Shown one piece after another: positions 25,414 through 34,483 of a stretch of DNA of 64,000 bases. Position 1 is the stretch's first letter; every line of letters begins with the position of its first letter. The notes under the pieces were generated by a model that saw only the letters and a program-made list of their open reading frames with translations, made no database searches and was not told the DNA's origin. Both the position numbers and the translations under genes were made by a program. Source of the stretch: Marinobacter antarcticus (GTDB lineage: Bacteria > Pseudomonadota > Gammaproteobacteria > Pseudomonadales > Oleiphilaceae); assembly GCF_900142385.1 (NCBI RefSeq), contig NZ_FRAQ01000001.1, positions 124,001 to 188,000 of the forward strand, written 5' to 3'.

Positions 25414-26538
25414 ATGCCTTCAATACAAAAAGTTCTGATGAAGGATGCCAGTGGAGCGCTGGGGGATCTTGGCACCCTGATTCCCCTGGGCCTGGGGGCT
25501 ATCGGGCTTGCGGGCCTGGCACCGATACCGGTATTGGTAGGGTTTGCCGTTTTCTACATCGCAACAGGACTGTATTACCGCTTGCCGATACCAGTACAGC
25601 CCATGAAAGCGGTTGCTGCACTATTGCTTACGACTCAGGTGAGCGCCCAGAGCCTGGTCGCCAGTGGCGTGCTGATCGGGACAGTTTTGCTGCTTCTCGG
25701 CTCCACCGGGTGGATTAACGGGGCAGCGCGTCTCATACCAAGATCGGTGTTAAGTGGCCTCCAGTTGGGGCTGGGGTTGATGCTGGCCAACATGAGTCTC
25801 GGTTTGATGGCCACGTCCTTGCCATTGGGCGTGGTCACGCTGGCACTGCTGGGCATTACCCTGAAGCTGTTGCCGAATTGTCCAGCAGCGCTTATGGGAC
25901 TTGGTGGGTCTATAGCGATTGGAACAATTCTGGGGGCACCGGGGCTCACGCTTCCTGTAGTGGATTCGACCACACTTTCTCTGCCTGAGCTACCGGGCAT
26001 GGATGATTGGCAACAAGCGATTTCCATGCTGGTATTACCCCAACTGGCCCTCACGATAACCAATGCCATTGTACTGACAGCTTTGGTGGTTGAGGATTAC
26101 TTCGGGGAGCAATCGCACCGCGTTTCGCCAGCCCGGCTTTCGGTGACTACCGGCCTGGCGAACCTCTTTATGGTGCCGCTCGGTGCCTTACCCATGTGTC
26201 ACGGAGCGGGTGGTGTGGCGGCGCATTATCGCTTCGGCGCCCGGACCGGCGTGGCGCCCGTTTTGCTGGGAACAGGTTTACTCCTGATTGCGGTGATACC
26301 GGGCGGCCTCTCAATGATTGCAGCCATTCCGATGGCCGGACTCGGAGCTCTGCTGTTCGTGGCAGCAGCCGAGCTTGCATTGTCCAAACGCCTATGGATA
26401 GTCAAGCCGTCCTGCTGGCCTGTTATCGCCATAACAGCATTGGTAACCGTTTGGGTCGACCCGTTTTTCGGGCTTCTGGCCGGAGTGGCTTCGGAGACTG
26501 TTCGGGGTGCCTGGTTGCGCAGGCAAGAGACTGCTTAG
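25414..26538 (+). CDS. MOT1-type molybdate/sulfate transporter
   Basis: A polytopic membrane protein of 374 residues with about ten hydrophobic segments. It carries the two MOT1 signatures: GALGDLGTLIPLG...(residues about 14-26) near the start and LPMCHGAGGVAAHYRFGA (about 258-275). Plant and algal MOT1 proteins take up molybdate with high affinity. Its location beside tupABC and the regulator supports an oxyanion substrate. It is the last gene of the FDH block before trxA. Confidence 0.88.
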   Translation: MPSIQKVLMKDASGALGDLGTLIPLGLGAIGLAGLAPIPVLVGFAVFYIATGLYYRLPIPVQPMKAVAALLLTTQVSAQSLVASGVLIGTVLLLLGSTGWINGAARLIPRSVLSGLQLGLGLMLANMSLGLMATSLPLGVVTLALLGITLKLLPNCPAALMGLGGSIAIGTILGAPGLTLPVVDSTTLSLPELPGMDDWQQAISMLVLPQLALTITNAIVLTALVVEDYFGEQSHRVSPARLSVTTGLANLFMVPLGALPMCHGAGGVAAHYRFGARTGVAPVLLGTGLLLIAVIPGGLSMIAAIPMAGLGALLFVAAAELALSKRLWIVKPSCWPVIAITALVTVWVDPFFGLLAGVASETVRGAWLRRQETA

Positions 26539-26615
26539 AGCCGCCAGGATTTAAGACTATAGTGGTGGATACACCCGAATATTGAGCAAGGTAAGGCGTA
26601 ACCTCCCTTACAGAT

Positions 26616-26641
26616 GTCCGGCTTTTCCGGTTTCGCCGGAC
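26616..26641 (+). terminator. Hairpin after the MOT1 gene
   Basis: GTCCGGC (26616-26622) pairs with GCCGGAC (26635-26641), followed by an A-rich rather than T-rich run on the plus strand. It may act with the larger terminator at 26647-26681. Confidence 0.4.
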
Positions 26642-26646
26642 AAACA

Positions 26647-26681
26647 AAAACCGCCCGGGAGCATGGCTCCGGGGCGGTTTT
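26647..26681. terminator. Bidirectional intrinsic terminator between MOT1 and trxA
   Basis: AAAACCGCCCGGGAGC (26647-26662) pairs with 26666-26681 with a single mismatch; A-runs and T-runs on the two sides make it work in both directions. It separates trxA from the FDH block, where trxA would normally read on towards rho. Confidence 0.85.
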
Positions 26682-26699
26682 CAGGCAGTCAGGATGCAA

Positions 26700-27026
26700 T
26701 CAGAGGTTGCTGTCCAGGAATGCCGCGAGCTGGGATTTAGACAGTGCGCCCACTTTGGTGGCGTCGACGTTGCCGTTTTTGAACAGCATCAGGGTCGGGA
26801 TACCACGGATGTTGAACTTGGGCGGTGTCTGCTCGTTTTCGTCGATGTTGAGTTTGCAGACTTTCAGCTTGCCATCGTATTCGTCGGCAATTTCTTCAAG
26901 CACGGGTGCAATCATTTTGCAGGGGCCGCACCACTCCGCCCAGTAATCTACCAGTACGGGTACGTCGGACTTAAGCACGTCCTGCTCGAAGGAGGCATCC
27001 GTTACATTTACGATATTTCCGCTCAT
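26700..27026 (-). CDS. trxA: Thioredoxin 1
   Basis: General disulfide reductant, 108 residues, with the active site [10 protein letters not shown] (C33 and C36) and the cis-proline segment RGIPTLMLF. The ATG at 27026 has AGGA about 10 nt upstream; the upstream in-frame extension has no similarity. In E. coli and Pseudomonas rho follows directly; here rho is 22 kb further on. Confidence 0.97.
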   Translation of the reverse strand: MSGNIVNVTDASFEQDVLKSDVPVLVDYWAEWCGPCKMIAPVLEEIADEYDGKLKVCKLNIDENEQTPPKFNIRGIPTLMLFKNGNVDATKVGALSKSQLAAFLDSNL

Positions 27027-27340
27027 TTCATTTTCCTGATTCATGCGCAACAGCAGGATTTCGGCAGTTATACCGACTCCCGCATGCACGTGCAGTTGAC
27101 TGTTGCTGAAGGTTGCCGTTGTTCGGGCGGCAGCCCTTCACCCCCATCACGTTAAAGACTACTTTACGCGATTGATCCCGCGTATGTGAAGCAGTAGATC
27201 CACCAGCTTGAATCGGCGATCCTATGACCCCACTCAATTCGACTGGCGCGATGCCACGCTCAAACCCGGGCATTTACTGACAGATCCGCTGATTATCGCT
27301 TATAGTACGCGCAAGTTCATACCACAGGATTCTAATCACC
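27027..27340. other. Divergent trxA/ppx promoter region
   Basis: A 314-bp region without a supported gene. A trxA promoter candidate on the minus strand is TTCACA (27185-27190), an 18-nt spacer and TAAAGT (27161-27166). The ppx promoter is listed separately. Short open frames here lack ribosome sites or similarity. Confidence 0.5.
27277..27306 (+). promoter_or_regulatory. Sigma-70 promoter of ppx
   Basis: CTGACA (27277-27282, 5 of 6 to the -35 consensus), an 18-nt spacer, and TATAGT (27301-27306, 5 of 6 to the -10). It lies 35 bp before the ppx GTG start, giving a short leader. Confidence 0.6.
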
Positions 27341-28867
27341 GTGACGGCCACATCTTCTGCCGAAAATACGCCTGCTTCACCGGATACGCTGGCAGCCATT
27401 GATATGGGCTCAAACAGTTTCCATATGGTTGTGGCCAGGCTCGTGCACGGCGAAATCCGCACCATGGAAAAGATGGGCGAAAAGGTACAACTCGGCGACG
27501 GCCTTGATTCAAAGAACTGCCTGACCGAAGAGGCCCAGGAGCGCGGCCTTGAGTGCCTGCGCCGGTTTGCCCAGCGCCTTAACGGCACACCGCCGGAAAG
27601 TGTCCAGATTGTGGGCACCAATGCGCTCAGGGTCGCGCGCAATGCCAACCAGTTCATGGCTCGGGCCGAGGAGGTTCTGGGGTATCCGGTGGAGGTTATT
27701 GCCGGGAGGGAAGAGGCCCGACTGATCTATCTTGGCGTTTCGCACACGCTGTCTGACGATGTCGGGCGACGCCTTGTGATCGATATAGGTGGCGGTAGTA
27801 CGGAACTGATTATCGGGCAACGCTTTGAGCCCCAGGAGCTGGAAAGCCTGCACATGGGTTGTGTCTCTTTCCGGAACCGGTATTTTCCCGATGGTCGGAT
27901 TACCCGCAAACAGATGGACAATGCCATTACCCATGCCGAGCAGGAGCTTCTGAGTATCCGCAAGCGTTTTCGGTCGGTGGGCTGGCAGAGTGCAGTGGGT
28001 GCGTCCGGCTCAATCAAAGCCATCAGCATCGTACTGGCGACTCTCAAAATAACGGATGGCACGATTACCTTTAGTGCCATGGAGGAGCTGCGCCGCAGGC
28101 TAGTGGATATGGGCAGCGTGGAGAAGCTGGGCGATCTGGGTTTACGTCCGGATCGCCAGAATATTTTTCCTGCCGGTTTCGCCATCCTTATGGGGGCCTT
28201 TCGGTCCCTGAGCATACAGGATATGACCTTCGCTGATGGCGCACTCCGGGAAGGGCTGCTGTATGGCATTGCCGGGCGGATTCAACACGAAGATGTGCGG
28301 GAACGGAGTATCTCGGCCCTTCAGGAGCGGTACCACGTAGATCAAAGCCAGGGAGCTGCTGTCGAGGCAACTGCGGTTGCGGCTTGGGAACAGATGGCAC
28401 GCACTTGGAGCCTGGACACGGTTCACGATGAGGAAGTTCTGCGTTGGGCCTGCCAGCTGCACGAAATTGGCCTGACCATATCGCACAGCCAGTATCACAA
28501 GCACGGAGCCTACCTGCTGCGTTACTCCGACATGGCCGGCTTCACACAGCAGGCCCAGCTAGAGCTGGCAGTTCTGGTGAGGGGCCATCGGCGCAAATTC
28601 GCCACGTCCATTTTTGATGGAATTGACTCCAGTGATCGGGAGCGCCTGCGACACCTCTGCATATTGGTACGCCTTGCGGTTCTGATTCAGCATTCCCGTA
28701 ACCTGGAACCGCCACCGGCCTTCACGCTGCAGCCAAGGGAGAAAGGCCTTTTACTGACCTTTCCGGATGGCTGGTTCAATGACCGCCCGCTAACGCTTGC
28801 AGATCTGAGGAACGAGCAGGATTATCTGGCCAAACAGAACTTTGTGCTTGAACTCGCGGGCGGCTGA
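27341..28867 (+). CDS. ppx: Exopolyphosphatase Ppx/GppA
   Basis: Hydrolyses polyphosphate from its ends, or pppGpp in GppA-type members. The 508-residue protein has the ASKHA-fold phosphate loop AAIDMGSNSFHMVVAR (about 18-33), the second loop DIGGGSTELI and a C-terminal HD-like helical domain, a full-length Ppx layout. GTG start at 27341 with AGGA upstream. The trxA<>ppx divergent arrangement is that of Pseudomonas; ppk is not in the window. Confidence 0.94.
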   Translation: MTATSSAENTPASPDTLAAIDMGSNSFHMVVARLVHGEIRTMEKMGEKVQLGDGLDSKNCLTEEAQERGLECLRRFAQRLNGTPPESVQIVGTNALRVARNANQFMARAEEVLGYPVEVIAGREEARLIYLGVSHTLSDDVGRRLVIDIGGGSTELIIGQRFEPQELESLHMGCVSFRNRYFPDGRITRKQMDNAITHAEQELLSIRKRFRSVGWQSAVGASGSIKAISIVLATLKITDGTITFSAMEELRRRLVDMGSVEKLGDLGLRPDRQNIFPAGFAILMGAFRSLSIQDMTFADGALREGLLYGIAGRIQHEDVRERSISALQERYHVDQSQGAAVEATAVAAWEQMARTWSLDTVHDEEVLRWACQLHEIGLTISHSQYHKHGAYLLRYSDMAGFTQQAQLELAVLVRGHRRKFATSIFDGIDSSDRERLRHLCILVRLAVLIQHSRNLEPPPAFTLQPREKGLLLTFPDGWFNDRPLTLADLRNEQDYLAKQNFVLELAGG

Positions 28868-28881
28868 CACTGGCAGGCTCG

Positions 28882-30861
28882 CTAGCCCGCCAGCTCCTCC
28901 TCCATCGCTTCTACCGTTTCGCTGACATCGAGCCATTCCGCTTCGATTCCCTCAAGACGGGCTTTAGCTTCTGATTGCTTACCCAGCAGCTCCTTTAACC
29001 GGCTTTTTGACTCATCATCATACAAATCCGGGTCGACCAGCTCTGACTCCATGTCGCTAAGGGTTTCATGCAGAGATTCCATCTGCTTTTCCAGTGTCGC
29101 CTGCTTCTTACGATATGGACTCAACTTCTGCCTTAGAGCCGCTTCCGCCCGCTTACGCACCTTCCGGTCTTCAGCACTTTCTCCAATACCGACTTCTGAT
29201 TCCGAAGCTGCGATACTGTCATCTGAACTCCCGGCGCCAGCTGATTGCCGCTTCGGCGCCTCGGTATCGTCCTTGCGACGATCCGCCAGCCAGCGCTCAT
29301 AATCTTCAAGATCACCTTGGTACTCCATAACGCGACCGTCATTAACCAGCCAGAATTCATCGACGGTGTTACGCAGCAGGTGTCTGTCGTGAGACACCAC
29401 AACAATAGCACCATCAAAATTTTGCAGTGCCATTGTCAGAGCCTGGCGCATTTCCAGATCAAGGTGGTTAGTTGGCTCATCCAGGAGAAGCAGGTTGGGC
29501 TTTTGCCAGGCAATAACCGCCAGCGCAACACGGGCCTTTTCACCACCCGAAAAGGAGCGGATGGGGCTTAACGCCTCATTGCCATGAAAATTGAAGCCAC
29601 CCAGAAAGTTGCGGATGCTCTGTTCAGAGGCCCTGGGCGACAGCCGTTGCAGGTGCAGGAAGGGGCTTGCGTCGAGATCCAGAGATTCCAGCTGGTGCTG
29701 GGCAAAATAGCCTATGGCCAGGTTCTCTCCGCATGTCCGCTCACCAGACAGCAATGTGCTTGTTATCCCTTCTTCACCCTGTCCCAGCAACGCATCCATC
29801 AAGGTGGATTTACCGGCACCGTTTGGCCCCAGCAAACCAACACGACTGCCCGGCAGAAGGGTCAGGTTGATATTGTCGAGAATCACACTCTCGCCATGCC
29901 CAGCCTGCCCATGCCGTATAGAAAGCAGTGGGTTGGAGACCTTGTCTGCCACCGGGAATTGGAAGTTGAACGGTGAATCGATATGAGCGGGGGCAATCTT
30001 CTCCATCCGCTCCAGTGATTTTACCCGGCTCTGCGCCTGCCGGGCCTTGGTGGCTTGCGCTTTGAAGCGATCAATAAAACGCTGAATTTCAGCGATTCTC
30101 GTTTGCTGCCGCTCGAAACCCGCCTGCTGTTGCGCAAGCCGCTCGCTGCGCTGACCTTCAAACGCTGAGTAATTACCCGTATACAACTCCAGCTTTTGCC
30201 GATCAAAATGAACCACATGAGTAGCAACCCGATCCATGAAATCCCGGTCGTGAGAGATAAACAGCAGGGTTCCGTCGAAACGGCGCAGCCAGTTCTCCAG
30301 CCACAAGCAGGCATCAAGATCCAGGTGGTTAGTCGGCTCATCCAGCAATAGAAGATCCGATGGCCGCATCAGCGCCTGGGCAAGGTTCAACCGGATCCGC
30401 CAGCCGCCGGAAAAAGCTGAAACAGGCCGATCTGCATCCCCATTCTGAAACCCAAGCCCCCGCAGCAGCGACTCGGCACGCCTGGCGGCAGACCAGGCTT
30501 CGTGTATATCCAGCTCGCCGTGTATATGAGCAACCGCGTTGTTATCGCCCCGCGCTTCAGCCTGCTGAAGTTCCCGCTCAAGCCGGCGCAAGTCAAGATC
30601 ACCGTCGAGAACGAAATCTCTGGCACTTCGCCCTGTCGCCTCAACTTCCTGAGCCATATGGGCGATGCGACAGCCGCCGGGAAGTGACACACTGCCTTGC
30701 TCTGGTGCCAACTGGCCCAGCAATAACTGAAAGAGGCTGGACTTACCGGCACCATTGGCACCTACAATTGCCACGCGCTGGCCGGATTGCACCGTCAGAG
30801 CGACGGAATCTAGCAACCAGACGCCACCCCGTTGTAAACTGAGATCGGTTATCGTTAACAT
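28882..30861 (-). CDS. yheS: ABC-F ATPase YheS-type
   Basis: A cytoplasmic ribosome-associated ABC-F protein of 659 residues with two nucleotide-binding domains (GANGAGKSSLF and GPNGAGKSTLM), signatures FSGGWRIRLNLA and FSGGEKARVALA, the LDEPTNHLDL motif twice, the interdomain linker (about 245-300) and a C-terminal coiled coil. Length and linker fit YheS (637 aa in E. coli) rather than Uup or EttA. The start overlaps the divergent TIGR02444 gene region. Confidence 0.9.
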   Translation of the reverse strand: MLTITDLSLQRGGVWLLDSVALTVQSGQRVAIVGANGAGKSSLFQLLLGQLAPEQGSVSLPGGCRIAHMAQEVEATGRSARDFVLDGDLDLRRLERELQQAEARGDNNAVAHIHGELDIHEAWSAARRAESLLRGLGFQNGDADRPVSAFSGGWRIRLNLAQALMRPSDLLLLDEPTNHLDLDACLWLENWLRRFDGTLLFISHDRDFMDRVATHVVHFDRQKLELYTGNYSAFEGQRSERLAQQQAGFERQQTRIAEIQRFIDRFKAQATKARQAQSRVKSLERMEKIAPAHIDSPFNFQFPVADKVSNPLLSIRHGQAGHGESVILDNINLTLLPGSRVGLLGPNGAGKSTLMDALLGQGEEGITSTLLSGERTCGENLAIGYFAQHQLESLDLDASPFLHLQRLSPRASEQSIRNFLGGFNFHGNEALSPIRSFSGGEKARVALAVIAWQKPNLLLLDEPTNHLDLEMRQALTMALQNFDGAIVVVSHDRHLLRNTVDEFWLVNDGRVMEYQGDLEDYERWLADRRKDDTEAPKRQSAGAGSSDDSIAASESEVGIGESAEDRKVRKRAEAALRQKLSPYRKKQATLEKQMESLHETLSDMESELVDPDLYDDESKSRLKELLGKQSEAKARLEGIEAEWLDVSETVEAMEEELAG

Positions 30862-30901
30862 GTTGTCATATAATCAAAGTGAAATTGTCAGGGATGGTTC
30901 A

Positions 30902-31465
30902 GTGCTCATGCAGGTCAGCTTGGAGACCAACCCGAAATTACCGTCAAAACCCATGGCGCTGCCGGACAATCTGGAGCCGGACAATCCGCTTTGGCAGTTT
31001 GCACTGACATTCTGGCAGCACTCGCCGGCGCAGGAAACCTGTCTGGCCCTTCAGAATGAAGGCTGGAGCGTAACACGAATTTTATGCGCCGGATGGCTTG
31101 CACTGAAAGGCAGGGCGTACACCGGAATTGATGACGCTACGGTAACAGAGTGGCGCGATCGTGTAACCGGCAGCTTGCGTGCCATTCGCACGTCAGTGCC
31201 AAAGGCGCAGGCTTCATACAATGCTCTGCGCACAAACCTGGCCGGTCTTGAGCTGGAGTCAGAGCGCATCGAGCTGGCTTTGGCCTGGCGGACTTTAACA
31301 GCGCCCAATCCGGAACAGAGCAACATGTATGAACGAAACAATCTGATCCGCCCCAACCTCGCTGCTGCAGCACCGGCATCCGGCACGACCGTGAAAACCA
31401 CGCAGCTTCTGGGCACACTCTGCGATATTCTCATCGCCTTTCCACAGGGAGACACACAGCCATGA
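30902..31465 (+). CDS. TIGR02444 (DUF2390) family protein
   Basis: A cytoplasmic protein of about 188 residues. The recognisable core is PDNPLWQFALTFWQHSPAQE, GWSVTRILCAGWLA and VTEWRDRVTGSLRAIRTSV, as in the TIGR02444 family that neighbours yheS in gammaproteobacteria. Start choice is uncertain: GTG 30902 has AGGGA 8 nt upstream; ATG 30860 and ATG 30908 are alternatives. It overlaps the next gene by 4 bp. Confidence 0.8.
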   Translation: MLMQVSLETNPKLPSKPMALPDNLEPDNPLWQFALTFWQHSPAQETCLALQNEGWSVTRILCAGWLALKGRAYTGIDDATVTEWRDRVTGSLRAIRTSVPKAQASYNALRTNLAGLELESERIELALAWRTLTAPNPEQSNMYERNNLIRPNLAAAAPASGTTVKTTQLLGTLCDILIAFPQGDTQP

Positions 31466-31845
31466 TGATCAAATGGCTCGTCCGGCTCTCGTTTCCGGCT
31501 CTCGGCCTGCTGTTACTGCTGATGTTTTTCGGCCTGAATGACCCAGACCAGGCTTCAAAACCGGTTGCGGAAGACGCACAGCCCGAAATACCTGCATTTG
31601 AGGGCCTGGTGCCTTCTCCGATTCCAACAGAAGGGCCGGATATCGTCTTCAAGTGGCAGGATACAGATGGCAACTGGCATTACGCCGACCAGCCACCACA
31701 GCACGGCCCGTGGAACACGCTGGCCATAGAAAGAGCAGATACGGACAGACTTCCTGCCAGAGCATCCAACCCCGAGACTGACTGGCAGTCACCCTATAGC
31801 GCGCCCTTCTATCTTGGCCCGAGTGCGGGACGCAATGGGAGCTGA
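31462..31845 (+). CDS. DUF4124-like exported protein
   Basis: A 127-residue protein with an N-terminal hydrophobic anchor or signal (WLVRLSFPALGLLLLLMFFG, about 5-24), a Pro-rich linker and a short conserved module FKWQDTDGNWHYADQPP, the DUF4124 pattern. It is probably anchored in the inner membrane facing the periplasm. It is coupled to the TIGR02444 gene by ATGA. Function is unknown. Confidence 0.75.
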   Translation: MMIKWLVRLSFPALGLLLLLMFFGLNDPDQASKPVAEDAQPEIPAFEGLVPSPIPTEGPDIVFKWQDTDGNWHYADQPPQHGPWNTLAIERADTDRLPARASNPETDWQSPYSAPFYLGPSAGRNGS

Positions 31846-31993
31846 CGGCATCTTTGCGGGTACAAGACGGAATCCGCAGCTCCTTAACAGATGTTCAGTG
31901 GAATCTGCGCTCTGAACCCGTTACCTTTTCCCCTCTGATAAACACAATGCGTGGGCTATGGCCCACTCCTTACTAACCCAAAAGGATGACGTA

Positions 31994-32710
31994 ATGAAAA
32001 AAACGCTGCTTGCACTGGCGATGACCGGCATTGTTGCCGGCTGCTCAACTCCTCCCGAGACTCCGGCGGATCCGAAACTGGACTCTACTGACCAGAAGGT
32101 CAGCTATGGCATGGGCCTGGTACTGGGTGAGCGTATGAACAACGACCTCCCGAATCTGCAGATGGATCAGTTTCTTCAGGGGATTCAGCATGGTCACGCC
32201 GGCGATGAAGAAGCCAAACGAATGGGCCGTGAGGAAATCCAGAAAGCTCTGATGGAATACCAGCAGTCGCTGCAGGAAGAACAAAGCAAGCAGGTGGAAG
32301 AGCTGGCACAGAAAAACCTGGCAGCCGGCGAAGCTTTCCTTGCAGAAAATGCCGAGAGGGACGGTGTCGAAACAACCGAATCCGGCCTTCAGTATGAAGT
32401 GCTGGAAGAAGGCAAGGGTGACCAACCGGGCACAACTGATACTGTGCAGGTGCACTACACCGGTGAACTGCTTTCCGGCGAGGTTTTTGACAGCTCCCGT
32501 GAACGCGGCGAGCCGGTGACCTTTGCCCTGAACCAGGTTATTCCGGGCTGGACCGAAGGCCTGCAGCTGATGAGCGAAGGTAGCCGCTACAAGCTGTATA
32601 TCCCTTCTGATCTGGCCTACGGCCCGGGTGGCAACCGCGCTATCGGTCCGAACGAAACCCTGGTTTTTGATGTGGAGCTACTGGCCATTAACCCGGAAGC
32701 AAGCAACTAA
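31994..32710 (+). CDS. FKBP-type peptidyl-prolyl isomerase, lipoprotein
   Basis: A folding catalyst of 238 residues. A lipoprotein signal (MKKTLLALAMTGIVAGC) with the lipobox VAGC is followed by the FkpA/Mip-type helical dimerisation arm (about 30-125) and the FKBP domain (about 130-236: VQVHYTGELLSGEVFDSS, PSDLAYGPGG). AAGGA precedes the ATG at 31994. A small hairpin (GTGGGC/GCCCAC, 31951-31966) lies in the leader. Confidence 0.92.
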   Translation: MKKTLLALAMTGIVAGCSTPPETPADPKLDSTDQKVSYGMGLVLGERMNNDLPNLQMDQFLQGIQHGHAGDEEAKRMGREEIQKALMEYQQSLQEEQSKQVEELAQKNLAAGEAFLAENAERDGVETTESGLQYEVLEEGKGDQPGTTDTVQVHYTGELLSGEVFDSSRERGEPVTFALNQVIPGWTEGLQLMSEGSRYKLYIPSDLAYGPGGNRAIGPNETLVFDVELLAINPEASN

Positions 32711-32771
32711 GCCGTTATGCCCAAGGAGCCTGCATGGCTCCCACCTGTGGCTTCAGCCTGCCTGAAGCCAC

Positions 32772-32812
32772 AAAAAAGCCTCAGACAGCGTTTCCGCTGC
32801 TGAGGCTTTTTT
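32772..32812. terminator. Bidirectional intrinsic terminator between the FKBP gene and rsd
   Basis: AAAAAAGCCTCAG (32772-32784) pairs perfectly with 32800-32812, and an inner CAGCG/CGCTG continues the stem. A-run and T-run flanks serve both convergent genes. Confidence 0.93.
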
Positions 32813-32830
32813 GTAACCCCCGGTGTCAGA

Positions 32831-33310
32831 TCACGCAGGTATTACCTTGTCCGCATGCACGTTGTGGAGATGCTCAATCAGAAAATCTTCCATCTCGAAA
32901 CGGCTTTCCAGAGTTTCGCCCAAAACGGAAAGCTCATCAAACAGCGCCTTCACGTCCTGCTCAGACAGCGCATGCTCACCCAGCTGATCATTGAAATTGA
33001 GAGCCACTTCTGTGGTTTTTTCAATGCGCGGATAAACCTTCGCGGCCAGCTCAAGCCCACCGTCATTGAACTCCCGGGCCTCCCTGACCAGTTGTTCGTA
33101 TATTTCGAAGTGACCGGTAGAGACGTAATCCACCAGCACTTCACAAAGCCGAACGAACTTTTGCCTCAGCGCTTCGGTTTGCGAGAAGTCGCTTTCTCCG
33201 GATAAATCGCAGTAGTGAACCAGTAGCTCCTGACGATCCTTGAGCCAACGATCAATGAGTTCGCTGACGCCACCCCAACGCTCCCTGGCATTTCGGCAAT
33301 TTTCCAACAT
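32831..33310 (-). CDS. rsd: Anti-sigma-70 factor Rsd/AlgQ
   Basis: Binds the housekeeping sigma factor. The 159-residue protein begins MLENCRNARERWGGVSELID, the Rsd/AlgQ signature, and matches the 160-residue length of AlgQ. The ATG at 33310 has GGAG upstream; the 17-residue extension from 33361 is not part of the family. Neighbour dsbB matches the algQ-dsbH pair of Pseudomonas. Confidence 0.9.
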   Translation of the reverse strand: MLENCRNARERWGGVSELIDRWLKDRQELLVHYCDLSGESDFSQTEALRQKFVRLCEVLVDYVSTGHFEIYEQLVREAREFNDGGLELAAKVYPRIEKTTEVALNFNDQLGEHALSEQDVKALFDELSVLGETLESRFEMEDFLIEHLHNVHADKVIPA

Positions 33311-33412
33311 GACGCCTGCTCTCCGCTTGATAATCCGGCTGTTCAGCCCTGATGCTGACATGTGTTAACTCTGGATTAAGTTAACCCATGCCCGCCGCCG
33401 GCCGCAACCGTT

Positions 33413-33919
33413 TCAGCCAGCGATCCAGCCTTTTGGTTTCCCCCGGTGAAAAAGCATGCCCAGGCCTACAATCACCAGCAAAGCAAAAAAGACAGCTGTC
33501 CAACCGGGAATACTCAACCCAAGAAAACGCCAGACCACAGCAGCACAGTCTCCGGTGCCTTTGAGAGCTGTAGAAAGCACTTCCGCCCACGGCAACACTT
33601 CAAGCATATAGTCCACAGAGGGACCGCAGGCGGGCACCTGATCAGCCGGCAAGTTCTGCAACCACAGCTGGCGACCTGCCATGCCCAGACCAGCACCGGC
33701 CGTTACCGCCAGCAACAGGCCATACACACGCAACCCCAGTTGCCCGGGACCATGCAAAGCTGCCACAAAGCTCACCAGACCCACTCCCATAAAGCCGAAG
33801 CGCTGAAGCCAGCACAAAGGACAAGGCTCCAGCCCCATCACATGCTCCATGTAAAACGCTACGCCCAACAATCCGGCACAGACTACAAAAACAACTGCAA
33901 AGATTGCTCTTCCTTTCAC
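33413..33919 (-). CDS. dsbB: DsbB-family disulfide bond protein (DsbH-like)
   Basis: An inner-membrane quinone-linked oxidase of DsbA, 168 residues with four hydrophobic helices. The first periplasmic CxxC is EPCPLCWLQR; the second pair is formed by the C in PACGPS and the C in GDCAAV. The start is taken as GTG 33919 with GAGGAA upstream; GTG 33940 is possible. It follows the DsbH pattern beside algQ. Confidence 0.9.
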   Translation of the reverse strand: MKGRAIFAVVFVVCAGLLGVAFYMEHVMGLEPCPLCWLQRFGFMGVGLVSFVAALHGPGQLGLRVYGLLLAVTAGAGLGMAGRQLWLQNLPADQVPACGPSVDYMLEVLPWAEVLSTALKGTGDCAAVVWRFLGLSIPGWTAVFFALLVIVGLGMLFHRGKPKGWIAG

Positions 33920-34015
33920 AAAGTTTCCTCGGTTTTCCACAAATGCTCCGCCGAGCCTGCTATTCTCGGTTAATCCGGCGGAAACGCTGCTGATTTTGTC
34001 ACTAAACCCTAAACC

Positions 34016-34477
34016 ATGACTAACTGCAAGCTTATGACACCTCAGCCAAAATTCGTTTTATTGAGTATCTTCCTGTTGTTTTCACTGGTCCCCGCCGCCT
34101 GGGCGGAAGACGCCGTTCAAGCAGAAGAGGAAACCGCAGAAGAATCAGGCATCACTGATTATATTGCCATGGAGCCGCCGTTCGTAACCCACGTAGGCAG
34201 CTCAGACGGCAAGCTGACTTACCTGAAAGCAGCGGTCACCCTGCGAGCTTCCCGGCAGACCACGCGAACGGCTGTTGCGGCTCACATGCCGAGGCTACGC
34301 CACGAACTGGTAATGCTGTTTGGTGAGCAGACAGATACGGAAAAGCTGACAACAATGGACGGCCAGCAGGCGCTGCGCGAAGAAGCGAAATCAAGAATAA
34401 ACGGGGTGCTGGAAGAACAGCAAACCGGCGAAGCTATTACCGGTGTACTGTTTACGGAGTTTGTGGTGCAAAAATAG
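34016..34477 (+). CDS. FliL-like exported protein
   Basis: A 153-residue protein with a cleavable-looking signal peptide (hydrophobic 13-29, AWA then acidic residues) and a FliL-type domain (about 50-153: LKAAVTLRASR, HMPRLRHELVMLFGEQ, INGVLEEQQTGEAITGVLFTEFVVQ). True FliL keeps its N-terminal helix as an anchor and lies in flagellar operons; this one is alone, between dsbB and rmf, and appears to be periplasmic. Confidence 0.8.
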   Translation: MTNCKLMTPQPKFVLLSIFLLFSLVPAAWAEDAVQAEEETAEESGITDYIAMEPPFVTHVGSSDGKLTYLKAAVTLRASRQTTRTAVAAHMPRLRHELVMLFGEQTDTEKLTTMDGQQALREEAKSRINGVLEEQQTGEAITGVLFTEFVVQK

Positions 34478-34483
34478 CGGGCT

